Program-made: the position numbers and the translations under genes
Assembly (NCBI GenBank): GCA_964035575.1
Contig: OZ037919.1
Location: 186,001-250,000 of the forward strand
Source: Rhynchopus sp. YZ270_cl-10
Lineage: Eukaryota > Euglenozoa > Diplonemea > Diplonemida > Diplonemidae
Length of the DNA stretch: 64,000 nucleotides
Reading direction: 5' to 3'
Shown here: one piece after another, positions 11,004-20,231 of the stretch
Numbering within the stretch: the first letter of the stretch is position 1
Layout: the number at the start of each line of letters is the position of its first letter
The notes under the pieces: model-generated
Told to the model about the DNA's origin: nothing
The model's input: only the letters and a program-made list of their open reading frames with translations
The model's database searches: none

Positions 11004-12746
11004 ATGTCATCCTTCGACGCTCTGAAGCAGGCTGTGGCGCAGGTGATCCAGAGTTTCAACGACCGCTACGAGGGTACTCCTCCCGCAAAGCTTGTTGCTT
11101 CTGCCCTCATCGGTGTGTACGCACTGCACACACTGAAGCCTGTTGTGCTGACACCTGGTGACGTGCTGGAGGATGCCAAGCTGTGGTTCTTTGTCGTGCT
11201 CCGCAAGTACGCTGGCGATGCACTCGGCATCGGCAAGGCTTTGGACGAGGCAAAGAAGGGCTTCGTGAAGGACTTTGCCGACAAGCAAGTGACCATCAAG
11301 ACGAACTACCCCCGCCTGCCTTCCGACCCCATTCCACGTCCGCAGGTGCTGAAGGAGCTCGAGGACCTTGCTAAGATCAACGGCGACTTCTCGGAAGGCC
11401 AGTACTCAGGCTGCATTTACCACGGAGGCAACGACGGGTACACAGAGTTCATCAACGAAGCGATGAACATCCACCAGTGGACGAACCCGCTTCACGGTGC
11501 GCAGTTCAGTGGTGTGCGGAAGATGGAGACAGAAGTGCTGTCGATGGTTGTGAAGATGTTCCACGGAGACGACGAAGCCTGTGGAGCGATGACGTCTGGA
11601 GGAACGGAGTCGATCCTGCTTGCGATGAAGGCATACCGTGAGAAGGCAAAGACGGAGCGTGGTGTGACGGCACCCGAGCTGGTTGTGCCTGTGACTGCAC
11701 ACGCAGCGTTTGACAAGGCGGCACACTACTTCGGACTGAAGATCCGCCACGCACGCATGGACCCCGACACCTGCAAGGTGGACATGAAGCACATGAAGAG
11801 CCTTGTGAACTCGAACACCATTGCGCTGGTGGCGTCTGCACCACACTTCCCGCACGGTATTGTGGACCCTGTGGAGGAGGTGTGTGCCCTTGGGCTCAGC
11901 TGGGGCATCCCTGTGCACGTGGACGCGTGTCTGGGAGGGTTCATCATTGCCTTCATGGAGAAGGCGGGTCTGGAGCTTGACGAGCGCTTCGACTTCCGTG
12001 TGGAGGGTGTGACCTCCATCTCGTGCGACACACACAAGTACGGCTTCGCCCCCAAGGGCAGCAGCTGCATCTTGTACCGCAATGCCGCACTCCGGAAGTA
12101 CCAGATGCACTCCCAGCCCAACTGGCCTGGTGGTGTGTACGCCTCCCCCACCATTGCTGGGTCGCGTGTCGGGAACGTGGTGGCAGGGACATGGGCAGCG
12201 ATGCTCTCGCACGGAGAGAACGGATACGTGGAGGAGACACGCAACATTGTGACCACTGCACGCTTCATTGCTGACGGGCTCGCGAAGGCCCCTGGTGTGA
12301 AGGTTCTCGGAAAGCCGCTTGCAAGTGTGGTGGCCTTCACCTCGGAGGACTTTGACATCTACAGAATGGTGACGTTCCTTGTGGACCGTCACTGGGACAT
12401 GAGCGTGATGCAGTTCCCGTCTGCCCTGCACATCTGCGTGACACGTATCCACACCCTTGACGAGATGAAGCACGCAAAGCGCTTCATTGCCGACGTGGCA
12501 GAGGCTGCCCAGGAGTTCATGAAGACGAAGGACCAGAAGGCGGAGGGCGGTGCCGCGATCTACGGAACATCGCAGTCTGTCCCTGACCGCAGCGTCATCT
12601 CCGATGTCACCAGCATGTACTTCGATGCGTACTACAAGATCGGGGTATGTGTTTTGCAGTTTGCAGTGTGGACAGCCAATGTCATCACAGCACACTGCTG
12701 CTTTCAGCCCCCTTTTCCCTCCACATTTTTTACTTCATTAGCGTGA
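11004..12746 (+). CDS. SPL: Sphingosine-1-phosphate lyase, copy B
   Basis: Same enzyme as copy A: PLP-dependent lyase of phosphorylated sphingoid bases, probably ER-anchored. The start is MSSFDALKQAV. The PLP lysine in SCDTHKYGFAPKGSS is Lys345, and TSGGTESILLA and HVDACLGGF are intact. Homology ends at YYKIG, followed by a GTATGT donor at 12645. The downstream candidate acceptor is GAGCAG at 12850, which sits directly after an H1-like hairpin (12784-12823) and a T-rich tract. Joining there would add a Thr-rich tail ending GGRD, while the next AG (12855) would add KLRRLER. Without splicing the frame runs to 12746 (580 residues). The sequence is a patchwork of A-like and C-like positions, with a core almost identical to both, which points to gene conversion. 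Confidence 0.93.
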   Translation: MSSFDALKQAVAQVIQSFNDRYEGTPPAKLVASALIGVYALHTLKPVVLTPGDVLEDAKLWFFVVLRKYAGDALGIGKALDEAKKGFVKDFADKQVTIKTNYPRLPSDPIPRPQVLKELEDLAKINGDFSEGQYSGCIYHGGNDGYTEFINEAMNIHQWTNPLHGAQFSGVRKMETEVLSMVVKMFHGDDEACGAMTSGGTESILLAMKAYREKAKTERGVTAPELVVPVTAHAAFDKAAHYFGLKIRHARMDPDTCKVDMKHMKSLVNSNTIALVASAPHFPHGIVDPVEEVCALGLSWGIPVHVDACLGGFIIAFMEKAGLELDERFDFRVEGVTSISCDTHKYGFAPKGSSCILYRNAALRKYQMHSQPNWPGGVYASPTIAGSRVGNVVAGTWAAMLSHGENGYVEETRNIVTTARFIADGLAKAPGVKVLGKPLASVVAFTSEDFDIYRMVTFLVDRHWDMSVMQFPSALHICVTRIHTLDEMKHAKRFIADVAEAAQEFMKTKDQKAEGGAAIYGTSQSVPDRSVISDVTSMYFDAYYKIGVCVLQFAVWTANVITAHCCFQPPFPSTFFTSLA

Positions 12747-12783
12747 CATCCGATTCCAGGAGAGAACACAACACTTCTTTGAT

Positions 12784-12823
12784 AAGTGACTACACAGGCT
12801 TAGAGTCATTGTACCAACTTTTC
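12784..12823 (+). repeat. H1 hairpin repeat, diverged, 3' of SPL-B
   Basis: GTGACTACACAGGCTTAGAG, then TCATTGTACCAACTTTTCTC. The branch-point-like GTACCAAC and a T-rich tract lead to GAGCAG at 12850. It lies where the acceptor of a terminal SPL intron would be expected. The same element occurs at 41874 in the duplicate. Confidence 0.7.
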
Positions 12824-13390
12824 TCTTTTTGTTGTTCTTTTTATGAGCAGTTTAGAAGCTACGTCGCCTCGAGCGATGAGTTGAAGATGTTATGTACCAC
12901 TGACCACACCACCACAACAACCACCACAACAGTCAACGGAGGAAGAGACTGAGAAGTAGACAGCTGCTTTGTTGCACATCCTGCGCCCCTCTTCGTCGTG
13001 ATGCCTCATTTCTTTGATGGGCACGTTTCTCATTCAAAAGCGTTAACCCAGATTCTGCAGACCTGTCGTTACAAAGGCAAGCCGTTCCTGCTCTCCGTAC
13101 ACGTTTACACAAAAAGAAAAGAACAGCTCTGCAGTCGGAACCTGTCCCAGTTTCATGTGGTTTCCAACAGCTCCTCCCCCCCTTCTGGGTCCAGCGATCG
13201 CCCTGCCCTCACCACCCTTGGGCACACCCTATTGCAATCACCTTCTGTGTGTGTTTTTTTATAGTTTTAGTTCCATCAGTTATGTGTCTTAGTCCTTGTA
13301 CCCGACCCACGGCCTCTGCTGTACTGTGGTTTTCAGACTGCTTTACATTGTGCAGCGACGTGGGCGGACAAAGAAAACAGCTTTTTATTT

Positions 13391-13432
13391 TAGATGAACA
13401 AGCACCAGAGGCTTATTACCATCTTTTCCACT
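13391..13432 (+). repeat. H1 hairpin repeat, diverged
   Basis: GATGAACAAGCACCAGAGGC followed by TTATTACCATCTTTTCC. It keeps the GAGGCTTA and CATCTTTTC blocks and is followed by a T/C-rich tract to CTAAG at 13471. The stem is weak. Confidence 0.45.
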
Positions 13433-13468
13433 CTCCCCCCTTTTTTTCCTCTTTTTCTAAGAAAGTTG

Positions 13469-13542
13469 TGAACGTTTTTGTTGATCCCCTATGCTTATGC
13501 TATCAATTTATTGAATGCATGTGTTGAAATTCTTTTCCTAGC
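13469..13542 (+). repeat. H9 hairpin repeat, copy 1
   Basis: Contains GAACGTTTTTGTTGATCCCC, TATGCTATCAATTTATTGAA and GTTGAAAT. TCAATTTATTGA forms a small hairpin. The same blocks in the same order and orientation occur at 18000-18087. Confidence 0.75.
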
Positions 13543-13805
13543 AAAATCAGGGGTCTCTCTCTGCCTTGGACGAAAAACGATTTTTTTTCTTCTCGTCGAT
13601 ATGAAATACTTTCGACACGTTGAGACCCCTGGCAAACCATGCGAGTGCCTTGTATATGTATGAAAAAGTTTGATTCGTGCTGCAGCCGTGTGGGTGTGGG
13701 TGTGTGCACTGTGACAAGCTTATGGGCAGAGAGCTAGGGAGGCACTTTGGTGACAGATTGATACAAGAAAAATATAACTATGGTGTCGTTGTTTGGGCAA
13801 CCTTG

Positions 13806-13860
13806 TGCACAAAAAACCTGTCTTCCGTATTTGGGTGATTGTCGATACAAGAAGAACAAC
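13806..13860 (+). repeat. H6 A-tailed repeat, diverged
   Basis: GTGCACAAAAAACCTGTC, then GGGTGATTGTCGATACAAG, followed by an A-rich tail. The GTGATTGTCGATACAA block is shared with 14795, 25754 and, less closely, 51307. Confidence 0.6.
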
Positions 13861-13902
13861 AACCACACAAAACAAAAACAAAATAACTAAAGGGCTTCCG
13901 TT

Positions 13903-13958
13903 GCGCACAGATCTTTGCCTAGTGTAAAGTGACGGCCGACACAACGAAAAAAAAAAAA
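13903..13958 (+). repeat. H6 A-tailed repeat, diverged
   Basis: GCGCACAGATCTTTGCCTAG, then GTGACGGCCGACACAACG and an A run. It matches the order of blocks in the best H6 copy at 25754 but with many changes. Confidence 0.5.
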
Positions 13959-14425
13959 ATGCCATGTATCATGTTGTACTTGTCAAAGTGACGGGTTTTC
14001 ATTTTTTTTTCTCTCTCTCGCTCTGTTCTTGCGTTGTCCCCACCCCATTTTTTCACTCCCTCTTTTTCTGGATGTGTGCCCTGGGCACATTCATCCTAAG
14101 TTTTATCCTTTTTGTTTCCTTCCGCTTCATCACAATTAGGTTTTATAGCGCGAGGTGTAAAAAAAGGCCTTCGGCGTGCATGGTTGTTCAAAACTAATGT
14201 TATTATCAAAAAGCTCTAGCCCCTCTCACCCTTTTTTTTATATTTGACGTGTGTGCACAGCTAAAGCGCATTCATCCGTTTTTTTGGTTTTTTCTCTTTT
14301 TCTTTTGTGTTGAATTGAGATTGTGACGCACAGATCGTGCCCATAAGAGCCCAATCTAATGATCCTTCGTGCCAAGGTTCTTTGCCCCCCTTAGTGTGTG
14401 GTATGATAATTGTCCATTACTAAGA

Positions 14426-14510
14426 CATAATACACATCGCAATACAGCTGTATTGTGATGTGCGTCATGTAGTATCATTGATCACAATCCAGCCACCGCT
14501 ATCCCCTCCC
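14426..14510 (+). repeat. H5 palindromic repeat, copy 2
   Basis: CACATCGCAATACAG and CTGTATTGTGATGTG are near-perfect inverted arms. The flank continues with ATCACAAT and CCACCGCTATCCCC, as in copy 1 (8939). The TATTGTGATG core recurs in the large palindrome at 24329. Confidence 0.8.
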
Positions 14511-14578
14511 TCTCCCCTTTTGCAAGTACCTTTTTTTCTCAAATACATTTTTTTTTACATTACTAAGCACGATTCTAC

Positions 14579-14634
14579 ATTTAGTGCACCCTATTATACC
14601 TTCTATTCAGTAGAATAGTTAGTATATGAAACAA
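14579..14634 (+). repeat. H4 repeat, copy 2
   Basis: Identical over about 55 bases to 9474-9529. It starts ATTTAGTGCACCCTATTATA and contains CTATTC-AGTA-GAATAG, a hairpin. The exact identity suggests recent copying. Confidence 0.85.
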
Positions 14635-14794
14635 CTAAGCACTCTTTTTTTTTATGAACAGCGTCAAAAACCGCCCTCCCCACCCACCCACCCACCCACC
14701 CATCCTTCCTAGGACCACACCCGAGGTTACTTTACCTGAGGTGTGCAACTGCCAACATAAAAAAAAAACGGGGGGAAAAAACAATCATCTGAGC

Positions 14795-14848
14795 TGTGTA
14801 CATGACTTACGTCAGTAGGTGATTGTCTCTTGCAACAACAACAAAAAT
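14795..14848 (+). repeat. H6 A-tailed repeat
   Basis: CTGTGTACATGACTTACGTC, then AGTAGGTGATTGTCTCTTGC and an A-rich tail. An H2 copy begins 2 bases later, so two A-tailed families are nested or abutted. Confidence 0.65.
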
Positions 14849-14850
14849 TA

Positions 14851-14899
14851 TAGTGGAGTTCATCCTCGGGTGTCTACACTAATACAACCAAGTTTTCAA
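14851..14899 (+). repeat. H2 A-tailed hairpin repeat
   Basis: TAGTGGAGTTCATCCTCGGG, then TGTCTACACTAATACAACC and AAGTTTTC followed by an A run. GTGGAG can pair with CTACAC, with an inner CATC/GGTG stem closed by CTCG. Confidence 0.85.
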
Positions 14900-15168
14900 C
14901 AAAAAAAAAAAAAAAATCCTGAGGAATGGGTAGTGTCCACACCACGGCCAGATTGATAGACCGACTTTTTTTTGCTAAACCCTAGTGGTTTCTTTTTATT
15001 TTTTGAAATATTGTGTTCCAAGCATTGGCAAAAAGAGGAAATAGAATCGGAAGGTACGTATCTGCAAAATTATTTTTGCATCCAATATTTGTTCACTCAT
15101 ACAGCGGAAAAAAAAAATGCAACCAATTTGCAGAGCGAGACACGAAAGAGAGCTTTCTCTCTTTTTTT

Positions 15169-15213
15169 AGGTGACTCAGTACGAGAGGCTTAGGTTCCTC
15201 ATCTAAACCTTTT
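15169..15213 (+). repeat. H1 hairpin repeat
   Basis: AGGTGACTCAGTACGAGAGG, then CTTAGGTTCCTCATCTAAAC and CTTTTCC. The branch-point-like TCTAAAC is followed by a T-rich stretch to GAAG at 15241. The stem is CTCAG/CTTAG. Confidence 0.85.
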
Positions 15214-16748
15214 CCTTTTATTCACTTGTCATATCCCGAAGTCATATTCTTTTTTTTACTTTACTTGGTATTCACTCTCGTCACTTCAACGCTGTCAATG
15301 CAGTGTGGCCGTTCTTTTTGTTACTATCCAGAGTAAACCCCGAGACTGTGTCGCGGTTGATGGCAATTTTATCTAGGATACGCGAAAACCCCCCCCTTTT
15401 TTTTTTTTTAAAATGCTTTCTGCCGACGTAATCGGCGCAAATCATAAGTCAACGATAGCCTTTTAGGTATCCTCCCTCTAATCTTTCCCTCTCCCCCTAT
15501 GGGGTGACAGGTCTCCCTTCATTTTATTTTCAAGAAAATAGAGAAAAGAGAGAGGAGAAAAAAACGATTTATTTGTAATGTGGGCAGTCAGGCGAAAAAA
15601 CTGCAACGGATTTTATAACTATGCGTTCAGTCACTGCACACCTTTTCAAAAATGCCATGATTTTTTTTTTTTGGATTGTCACAGAGGGTGTGTATGTGTG
15701 TTGTGTGTTGTGTGTTGCGGAACGGCAGTCTAGGGGCATTCATCAGCGGCCCTCTCAGAGCAGCTTATCCTGCATCACATCATGTCTTCTTCCCACAGTA
15801 CCCTCTCCACGTCACCCCCCCTTTCCGCCCCCTACCCACCTAAGGGCGCGAGTCTTCAATAAGAAGAAGAAAAAAAAAATGTGACCACTACCCCTTGTTA
15901 TGGATTCCTTCGTTCTCACTACGGTGGCGATAAGGCAGAGGGAGGTGCCCACTCTTGGACCACGGAACAATAGTGTCATGGCATGTATATATGATTTAAC
16001 GTAACGTTAATGGTCATGTGTTAGTTTTTATATGTCACTTTGCATGTGCAAATCGCTTGTCATGTCATAGAGTCAAAGTGTCAGATTGTCCTTGTGTCAC
16101 AACCCGTGATATTATGAATTGTGTGCACGACACATGATTCAAAAAATATGCCCTTCTCTCTGGACATAATTCTGGATGCTGACCCATCCGCTGACCCCTT
16201 GTCAGATCGCGCAACTGTCGGGTTGCTTATGTGGCAACATTTCTGTCCTTTTCGTCGCCAGCATCTCCCCTGTGAACTGTGTTTTCCGCTTTGGCTCAAA
16301 AGTGGGAGAAGCGCCGCGGTAAGTGTCGTCCTGCAGTGACAATGTGGACCGAGTGATATGATGTTTTCACCACTATGCACCGCCCATTGTGCACGAAGCC
16401 GGGGTTCCTTATTCTCATTGACCCAATAGCGCTTCCCAACACTAAATAGCATCAGGCTAGGGGAAAGTGTGTCCGAGGCCACGCTCAGATGGGATGTGTT
16501 TGTTTGTTCTGCAACGCCGCCTTCTTTCCACTTTCCACTTTCCACTTTTCACCTTCCACTTTCGTTATGCACCACCGATCTCTCCCCCCACCACCACCTC
16601 CACCCACCACAGTATTCAAACACACCTGCACCCTTTTCCCCGTCCCTCTTTTATTTTCAAAAAACCCTCATTTTTTTCTCGATTTTGCTTTCTCATTCCA
16701 CGTTGCTTCCCCCCACCCCCATACCCCCACCACACTCACCCCAAAGCC

Positions 16749-17228
16749 ATGCCACCCAACAAAGGAAGTGTCCTGCACCGCAGCTTCCCTTCCCATGCTG
16801 TGTGCCCTTCGCGGAGTGTAGTGTGCGAGGTGTTTGGAAGAGGCCCGCCCATGGGGTTTACGGCGATGCCGGTGTACAGGCATAGGGGGACGGGGTCGCG
16901 GGATTGGTGGATAGGGAATACTGTGGAATGTAGTGCGGCGCAGAGGGAGGGGGCTTCGGGGCCGCGGACGAAGAGGGGGAAGGGTGGTGGTGGTGCGGGT
17001 GCGCCGCCGTTGTCGCCGCTACACCGTTCGATGCTTCCCTGTATTGCGGGTATGTCCCGTAATGCTGTGATCGCCTCAGTCTCGGAACGTGCCGACACCC
17101 TCGAAGCAGACCACCTCGCATCGCTCTCAGAAGCGCAGCTCCGCAAGGCAGGTCTCACAACCACCTTCTCCCCAACCCGCCCTGCGATGTCGCGCAGTGC
17201 GCACCACCGGGGGAGGGTGTTTCATTAA
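16749..17228 (+). CDS. Doubtful ORF, unknown function
   Basis: An open frame of 159 residues beginning MPPNKGSVLHR after a C-rich tract. The middle is Gly/Arg-rich (GKGGGGAGAPP). The C-terminal third has a more protein-like stretch (VSERADTLEADHLASLSEAQ, possibly helical). The DNA is GC-rich like the genes of this window, which is the only argument for it. I recognise no domain. A GTAAGT donor-like site lies further on at 17285, so it could be one exon of a longer gene, or not coding at all. Confidence 0.3.
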   Translation: MPPNKGSVLHRSFPSHAVCPSRSVVCEVFGRGPPMGFTAMPVYRHRGTGSRDWWIGNTVECSAAQREGASGPRTKRGKGGGGAGAPPLSPLHRSMLPCIAGMSRNAVIASVSERADTLEADHLASLSEAQLRKAGLTTTFSPTRPAMSRSAHHRGRVFH

Positions 17229-17999
17229 TTAGGGCTTTGTATTTCAACTCCACTTTCATTGGGAAGGGAAAGATTACGCAATGGGTAAGTATGGATATAA
17301 AGCAGGGTGACGCGGTGTGGGGAGGTGGGGAGACAACGAAGGCAGGGCTCAGGCGTATACCGACCCTTTTTCGGGGATTTTTCGGGGGCAAAACCCGTAT
17401 ACGTATGCCACTCCCAGCGGTCGGCATGAACGAAGGGCCCTAATTTTTTTTTGTACAAGAGTTGTATTGTGTTTGATGTGTGAGGTAGAATGTATCTTTT
17501 CTTTGTATATTTCGAAAAGGCGTGAATGAAAACAGGTCCCTTATTGGTGGAGGGCGGGGGGGGCGGGAGGGGGCGGCTGACAGGTTCCTGACACAGCGGG
17601 GTGTACACTTTATACATCCCCCGATATTGACCGGGTCCTTGACAAGGATTTCAGTAACACTTCTGTTTCTTTGTTTCACGTTTATCTTCGGACCAAATCC
17701 CTTTGTTGGTGAAATGGTGTTCAGACTTCTTTTGGCAAGACATTTTATGTTTTTGCACTTTCATTTCCTCCTTCTTTTTTGTCGTACCCGTCACGTATTT
17801 AGATGTTTTGCGTGGCAAAAAAAACAAAACACATTTACCACCACACCCCCTCTCCCCCCACCTTTCCCACACTAAGAAGATCAATACCGTTTACATGGTT
17901 TGGTCTCTCTGCATACCCCCCCACGGTGTTTCCTCTCACTCTCAATAGCAAAAAAGGGGGAAACTCTTGCCGTAGCTATTTTTTTTCTTTCTTCTAGAT

Positions 18000-18087
18000 G
18001 AGAACATTTTTTTGTTGATCCCCCTCCTCCACTATGCTATCAATTTTATTGAATGCATAATATATTATGTTGAAATACTTTCCTTCA
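18000..18087 (+). repeat. H9 hairpin repeat, copy 2
   Basis: GAACATTTTTTTGTTGATCC, then TATGCTATCAATTTTATTGA and GTTGAAATACTTTCCTT. It shares block order with 13469-13542 and is about 14 bases longer because of insertions. Confidence 0.75.
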
Positions 18088-18205
18088 CCACCTGATTTTT
18101 ACCCCGCGTATAGGCGCATATAGGCGCGTACAGGCCCGTATAGGCCAAACCCCACCCATTTTCCCCAGCCTTTACGCGCCTTTTCGCGGGGTAAAAATCA
18201 GGTGG
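18088..18205. mobile_element. Short inverted-repeat element (CCACCTGATTT family)
   Basis: The ends CCACCTGATTTTTACCCCGCG and their exact reverse complement form perfect 21-base terminal inverted repeats around about 75 bases of internal GGCGCATATAGGCGCG-like repeats. With only 118 bp it is non-autonomous. Two other elements in the window (48748 and 52768) share the CCACCTGATTT end. No clear target duplication is visible here. Confidence 0.75.
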
Positions 18206-18421
18206 TTCTACGCCAAAACATCAAAAATATATCGATTATTTTTCCCCCCTTCTAAATATCTCTTATCCAACCCCCTCTCCCCCTCCCTCTCCCTCTGCCT
18301 CTCTCACTTCTCCTTACAGCTCTCTTACACCACACATACAACCTTGCTCTTAACAAGACACCAAAAGGTTTTCACTAGTTTTTCACAAAAAAAGCAACAC
18401 CAGAACAGCATCATCTGCAAG

Positions 18422-19122
18422 ATGCCTAGACCGCCACCCCCGACCTCGGCCCTCCCAGAGGAGACAGGCTTCGACACGACCCTCCAGGGGCCCTCTACGA
18501 CCTCGCCGTTCATGCCCATGGGGAAGATGATGATGGCAGGCCCCCAGACAGCCCCGCACCTTCACCCGGTCATGAAGGGGGCATGGGATGAAGGGATAGA
18601 CTCTGGGTATGTTAAACAGCTTTGTTCTGTGGTGACTGCTCTTTTTTTTTTTTTTTTTTTTTTTCTTCTTTTTTTTTCGCTCTTTTTCGGATCCCGTGTT
18701 TGTATTGATCATATAGAGACAGATTTTGTATTTCATATTTTTGATTTTTTTTCCCTAAAGAGACTCAAAATGGCGCACATTAGTGGTAAACGAATAAAAC
18801 GGTATTATAGGACCTCCCATTTACAAATGAATTCCCTATTTCCCTGCTCCTTTTTTGCAGCTCCAGTGGTAGTAGCGAATGTCTGAGCAGCGCTGCTGCA
18901 CACTACCATAGCGTGGCCATCCAGACGTCACCAAGCATGCTTGAGCCTACCACTCCTTCGCAGACGGACAGACCTTCCATCTGCACGGCACCTGCAGGGA
19001 TGCAGTGGCAGCAGGCAGCCGAGCAAACAGAGAGCTCCTGGCAGCAGTACAGTGGCCAGGCAAGCTTGATGGAGGAGGCCACCAGTCTTAGTATGTATCT
19101 CACGTCCCACCCTTTTGCATGA
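18422..19122 (+). CDS. Small two-exon gene, unknown function
   Basis: Exon 1 is 18422-18606, the intron 18607-18860 (GTATGT to TTTTTTGCAG) and exon 2 18861-19122; the frame is kept across the join. The product is about 148 residues: Pro-rich start (MPRPPPPTSALPEETG), Met/Pro-rich middle (MPMGKMMMAG), Ser-rich patch (SGSSECLSSAAA) and a Gln-rich tail (GMQWQQAAEQTESSWQQ). It looks disordered and I recognise no domain. A second perfect donor, GTATGT at 19091, lies before the stop, so the gene may continue into later exons, with the hAT-like element at 19249 inside that intron. It might even be the 5' half of the gene at 20232. The splice structure supports a real gene; its extent is uncertain. 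Confidence 0.6.
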
Positions 19123-19248
19123 AACACTGAGCTGCCTTAAAATAAAGGGTGGCTACAATAAATCAAAACCCACCATTGTACGGCAATATTGGTTGCGGCT
19201 GTTGGGGCTGCACATTGTTGAAAATCTACCCCAATAATCTGATATTCC

Positions 19249-20033
19249 CAAGGATATCTCTAAATCCGTCCCTTTTTGGCCAAATTCCGAAATCCCAATC
19301 CAAAAAATTCCCTGTTTTTTTGGTATAGTTTTTGGGCTGTTTTTTGACTTTTTTGTGGGGGGAAAAAAAAAATTTCCCGATATGTCGTCAGGGCTCTCGC
19401 CGGGGTTCATTTGGGGTCCCGAGCTTTCCCCCCGTAAAAGCGGTCGCTGCGCGCGCTTCGCGCGCGCGACTCCCTGCCAGTGCAGGGAGGCGTGGCGCTT
19501 TCTCCCCTCTGATGCACAAAAGGCAGGTGGGGAGGGGTGAACCACAATCCGTAGTGTGTCAGCCTTATCAGTAACCTCAGCACATTTATGAAAGAAACGG
19601 CAGTCAGCAATGGCTCCCAAAGGTTCCTGGCGAAGCCACGGTACGCAACATTTGAGATCTCCTCCGTCTTCCAACCCTCATAATTGAATGCGATTGACAC
19701 GTCTTCTCCTTCTTCTTGTGCACAACCTCAAATGTCTCTGATGCTGGACGTTTGCCTGCAACTGACGTGAACATCCGCACCCACAACTACAGCAACGCCT
19801 GCAGAGCCAGTTTTTTCCTCAAAAATCCGGGATTTTTTTTTTTTCCTTTTCCCCTTTTTTCGCTTTATTTGATCGCGTTGATCGATCGCATCCCACAGGC
19901 GAAACTCTCTGGGGGTGGGGTGGAGTAGAATGTACCTGAAATTGCTGTAGGGAAAAACAGGGAATTTTTTTCAGGGAATTTTTTTATTTTTCCGAAATCC
20001 CAATCCCAATCCAGAATTAGAAAAATCCCTGGA
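19249..20033. mobile_element. hAT-like non-autonomous DNA transposon, element 1
   Basis: An exact 8-bp duplication GATATTCC flanks it (19241-19248 and 20034-20041). The ends are CAAGGATATCTCTAAAT and, on the other strand, CAGGGATTTTTCTAATT: imperfect inverted repeats with the CARGG start typical of hAT elements. It is 785 bp with no transposase recognised. Inside are two strong hairpins (GCGCGCGCTTCGCGCGCGC and CTCCCTGC-CAGT-GCAGGGAG, 19449-19489) and a ~115-bp block (19540-19655) shared with element 2 at 49572. Confidence 0.85.
19540..19655 (+). repeat. H7 block inside hAT-like element 1
   Basis: Contains CAATCCGTAGTG, GTCAGCCTTAT, CCCAAAGGTTCCTGGCGAAG and CCACGGTACGCAACATTT. The same blocks in the same order lie at 49843-49965 inside hAT-like element 2. 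It may be a remnant of the parent element's coding or subterminal region. Confidence 0.85.
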
Positions 20034-20104
20034 TATTCCCCTTTAAAAAAAAAAAAATGCCCCATATTTACACACCAACGACACCACATTTTTTTCATAT
20101 TTTT

Positions 20105-20152
20105 CAAGGCGACTGGGAACGAGAGGCTTAGGTGCATCTTATACACCTTTCT
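20105..20152 (+). repeat. H1 hairpin repeat before the gene at 20232
   Basis: CAAGGCGACTGGGAACGAGA, then GGCTTAGGTGCATCTTATAC and ACCTTTC. The stem is reduced. It is followed by a pyrimidine-rich tract, with the next AG at 20182, 50 bases before the start of the next gene. This is the one copy placed as a trans-splice acceptor would be. Confidence 0.8.
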
Positions 20153-20231
20153 TTCACCCGCATAACACCCCTACAACAAAAGGCCATACACGACGGGACC
20201 CAGTGTATTCTGCGCAAGAATCACCCTCACT

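Larger units (their letters stand above)
10246..13165 (+). repeat. 2.9-kb segmental duplication, unit B (SPL-B)
   Basis: Begins at ATTAAGGGCTACTGGAGCAG and ends at TTTCATGTGGTTTCC. It is colinear with 39303-42255 and contains two R70 repeats, a CT-repeat, the whole SPL-B gene and its 3' flank. The first bases of the unit (CTGGAGCAGTTCGTCCTC) resemble the H2 hairpin repeat, which may mark the breakpoint. Confidence 0.92.
13166..16748. other. 3.6-kb hairpin-repeat-rich spacer
   Basis: No gene is supported. A stretch at about 13285-13380 (TTAGTCCTTGTACCCGACCC to GACGTGGGCGG) is homologous to 42510-42680 after SPL-C but lacks the H1 element found there. Other contents are a diverged H1 (13391), H9 (13469), H6 copies (13806, 13903 and 14795), an H5 palindrome (14426), H4 (14579), H2 (14851) and H1 (15169). 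From about 16467 the sequence becomes C-rich before the doubtful ORF at 16749. Confidence 0.6.
17229..18421. other. Spacer with H9 and an inverted-repeat element
   Basis: No gene is supported. A GTAAGTATGG donor-like site occurs at 17285. The later part holds H9 copy 2 (18000-18087), directly followed by a short element with perfect 21-base inverted ends (18088-18205). A CT-rich stretch (18250-18320) precedes the small gene at 18422. Confidence 0.55.

Noticed and set aside
16467-16748. Upstream extension of the doubtful ORF to 16467
   Set aside because: It is a C/T-rich stretch coding Phe/Ser/Pro runs in all frames, typical of spacer rather than protein.
17205-17285. Carbonic anhydrase-like QLHFHWE exon after a 16-base intron
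   Set aside because: A seven-residue resemblance only, and it would need an implausibly short intron.
19153-19674. Antisense ORF of 173 codons across hAT-like element 1
   Set aside because: It runs past the element border and matches no transposase; the shared H7 part is not kept open in element 2.
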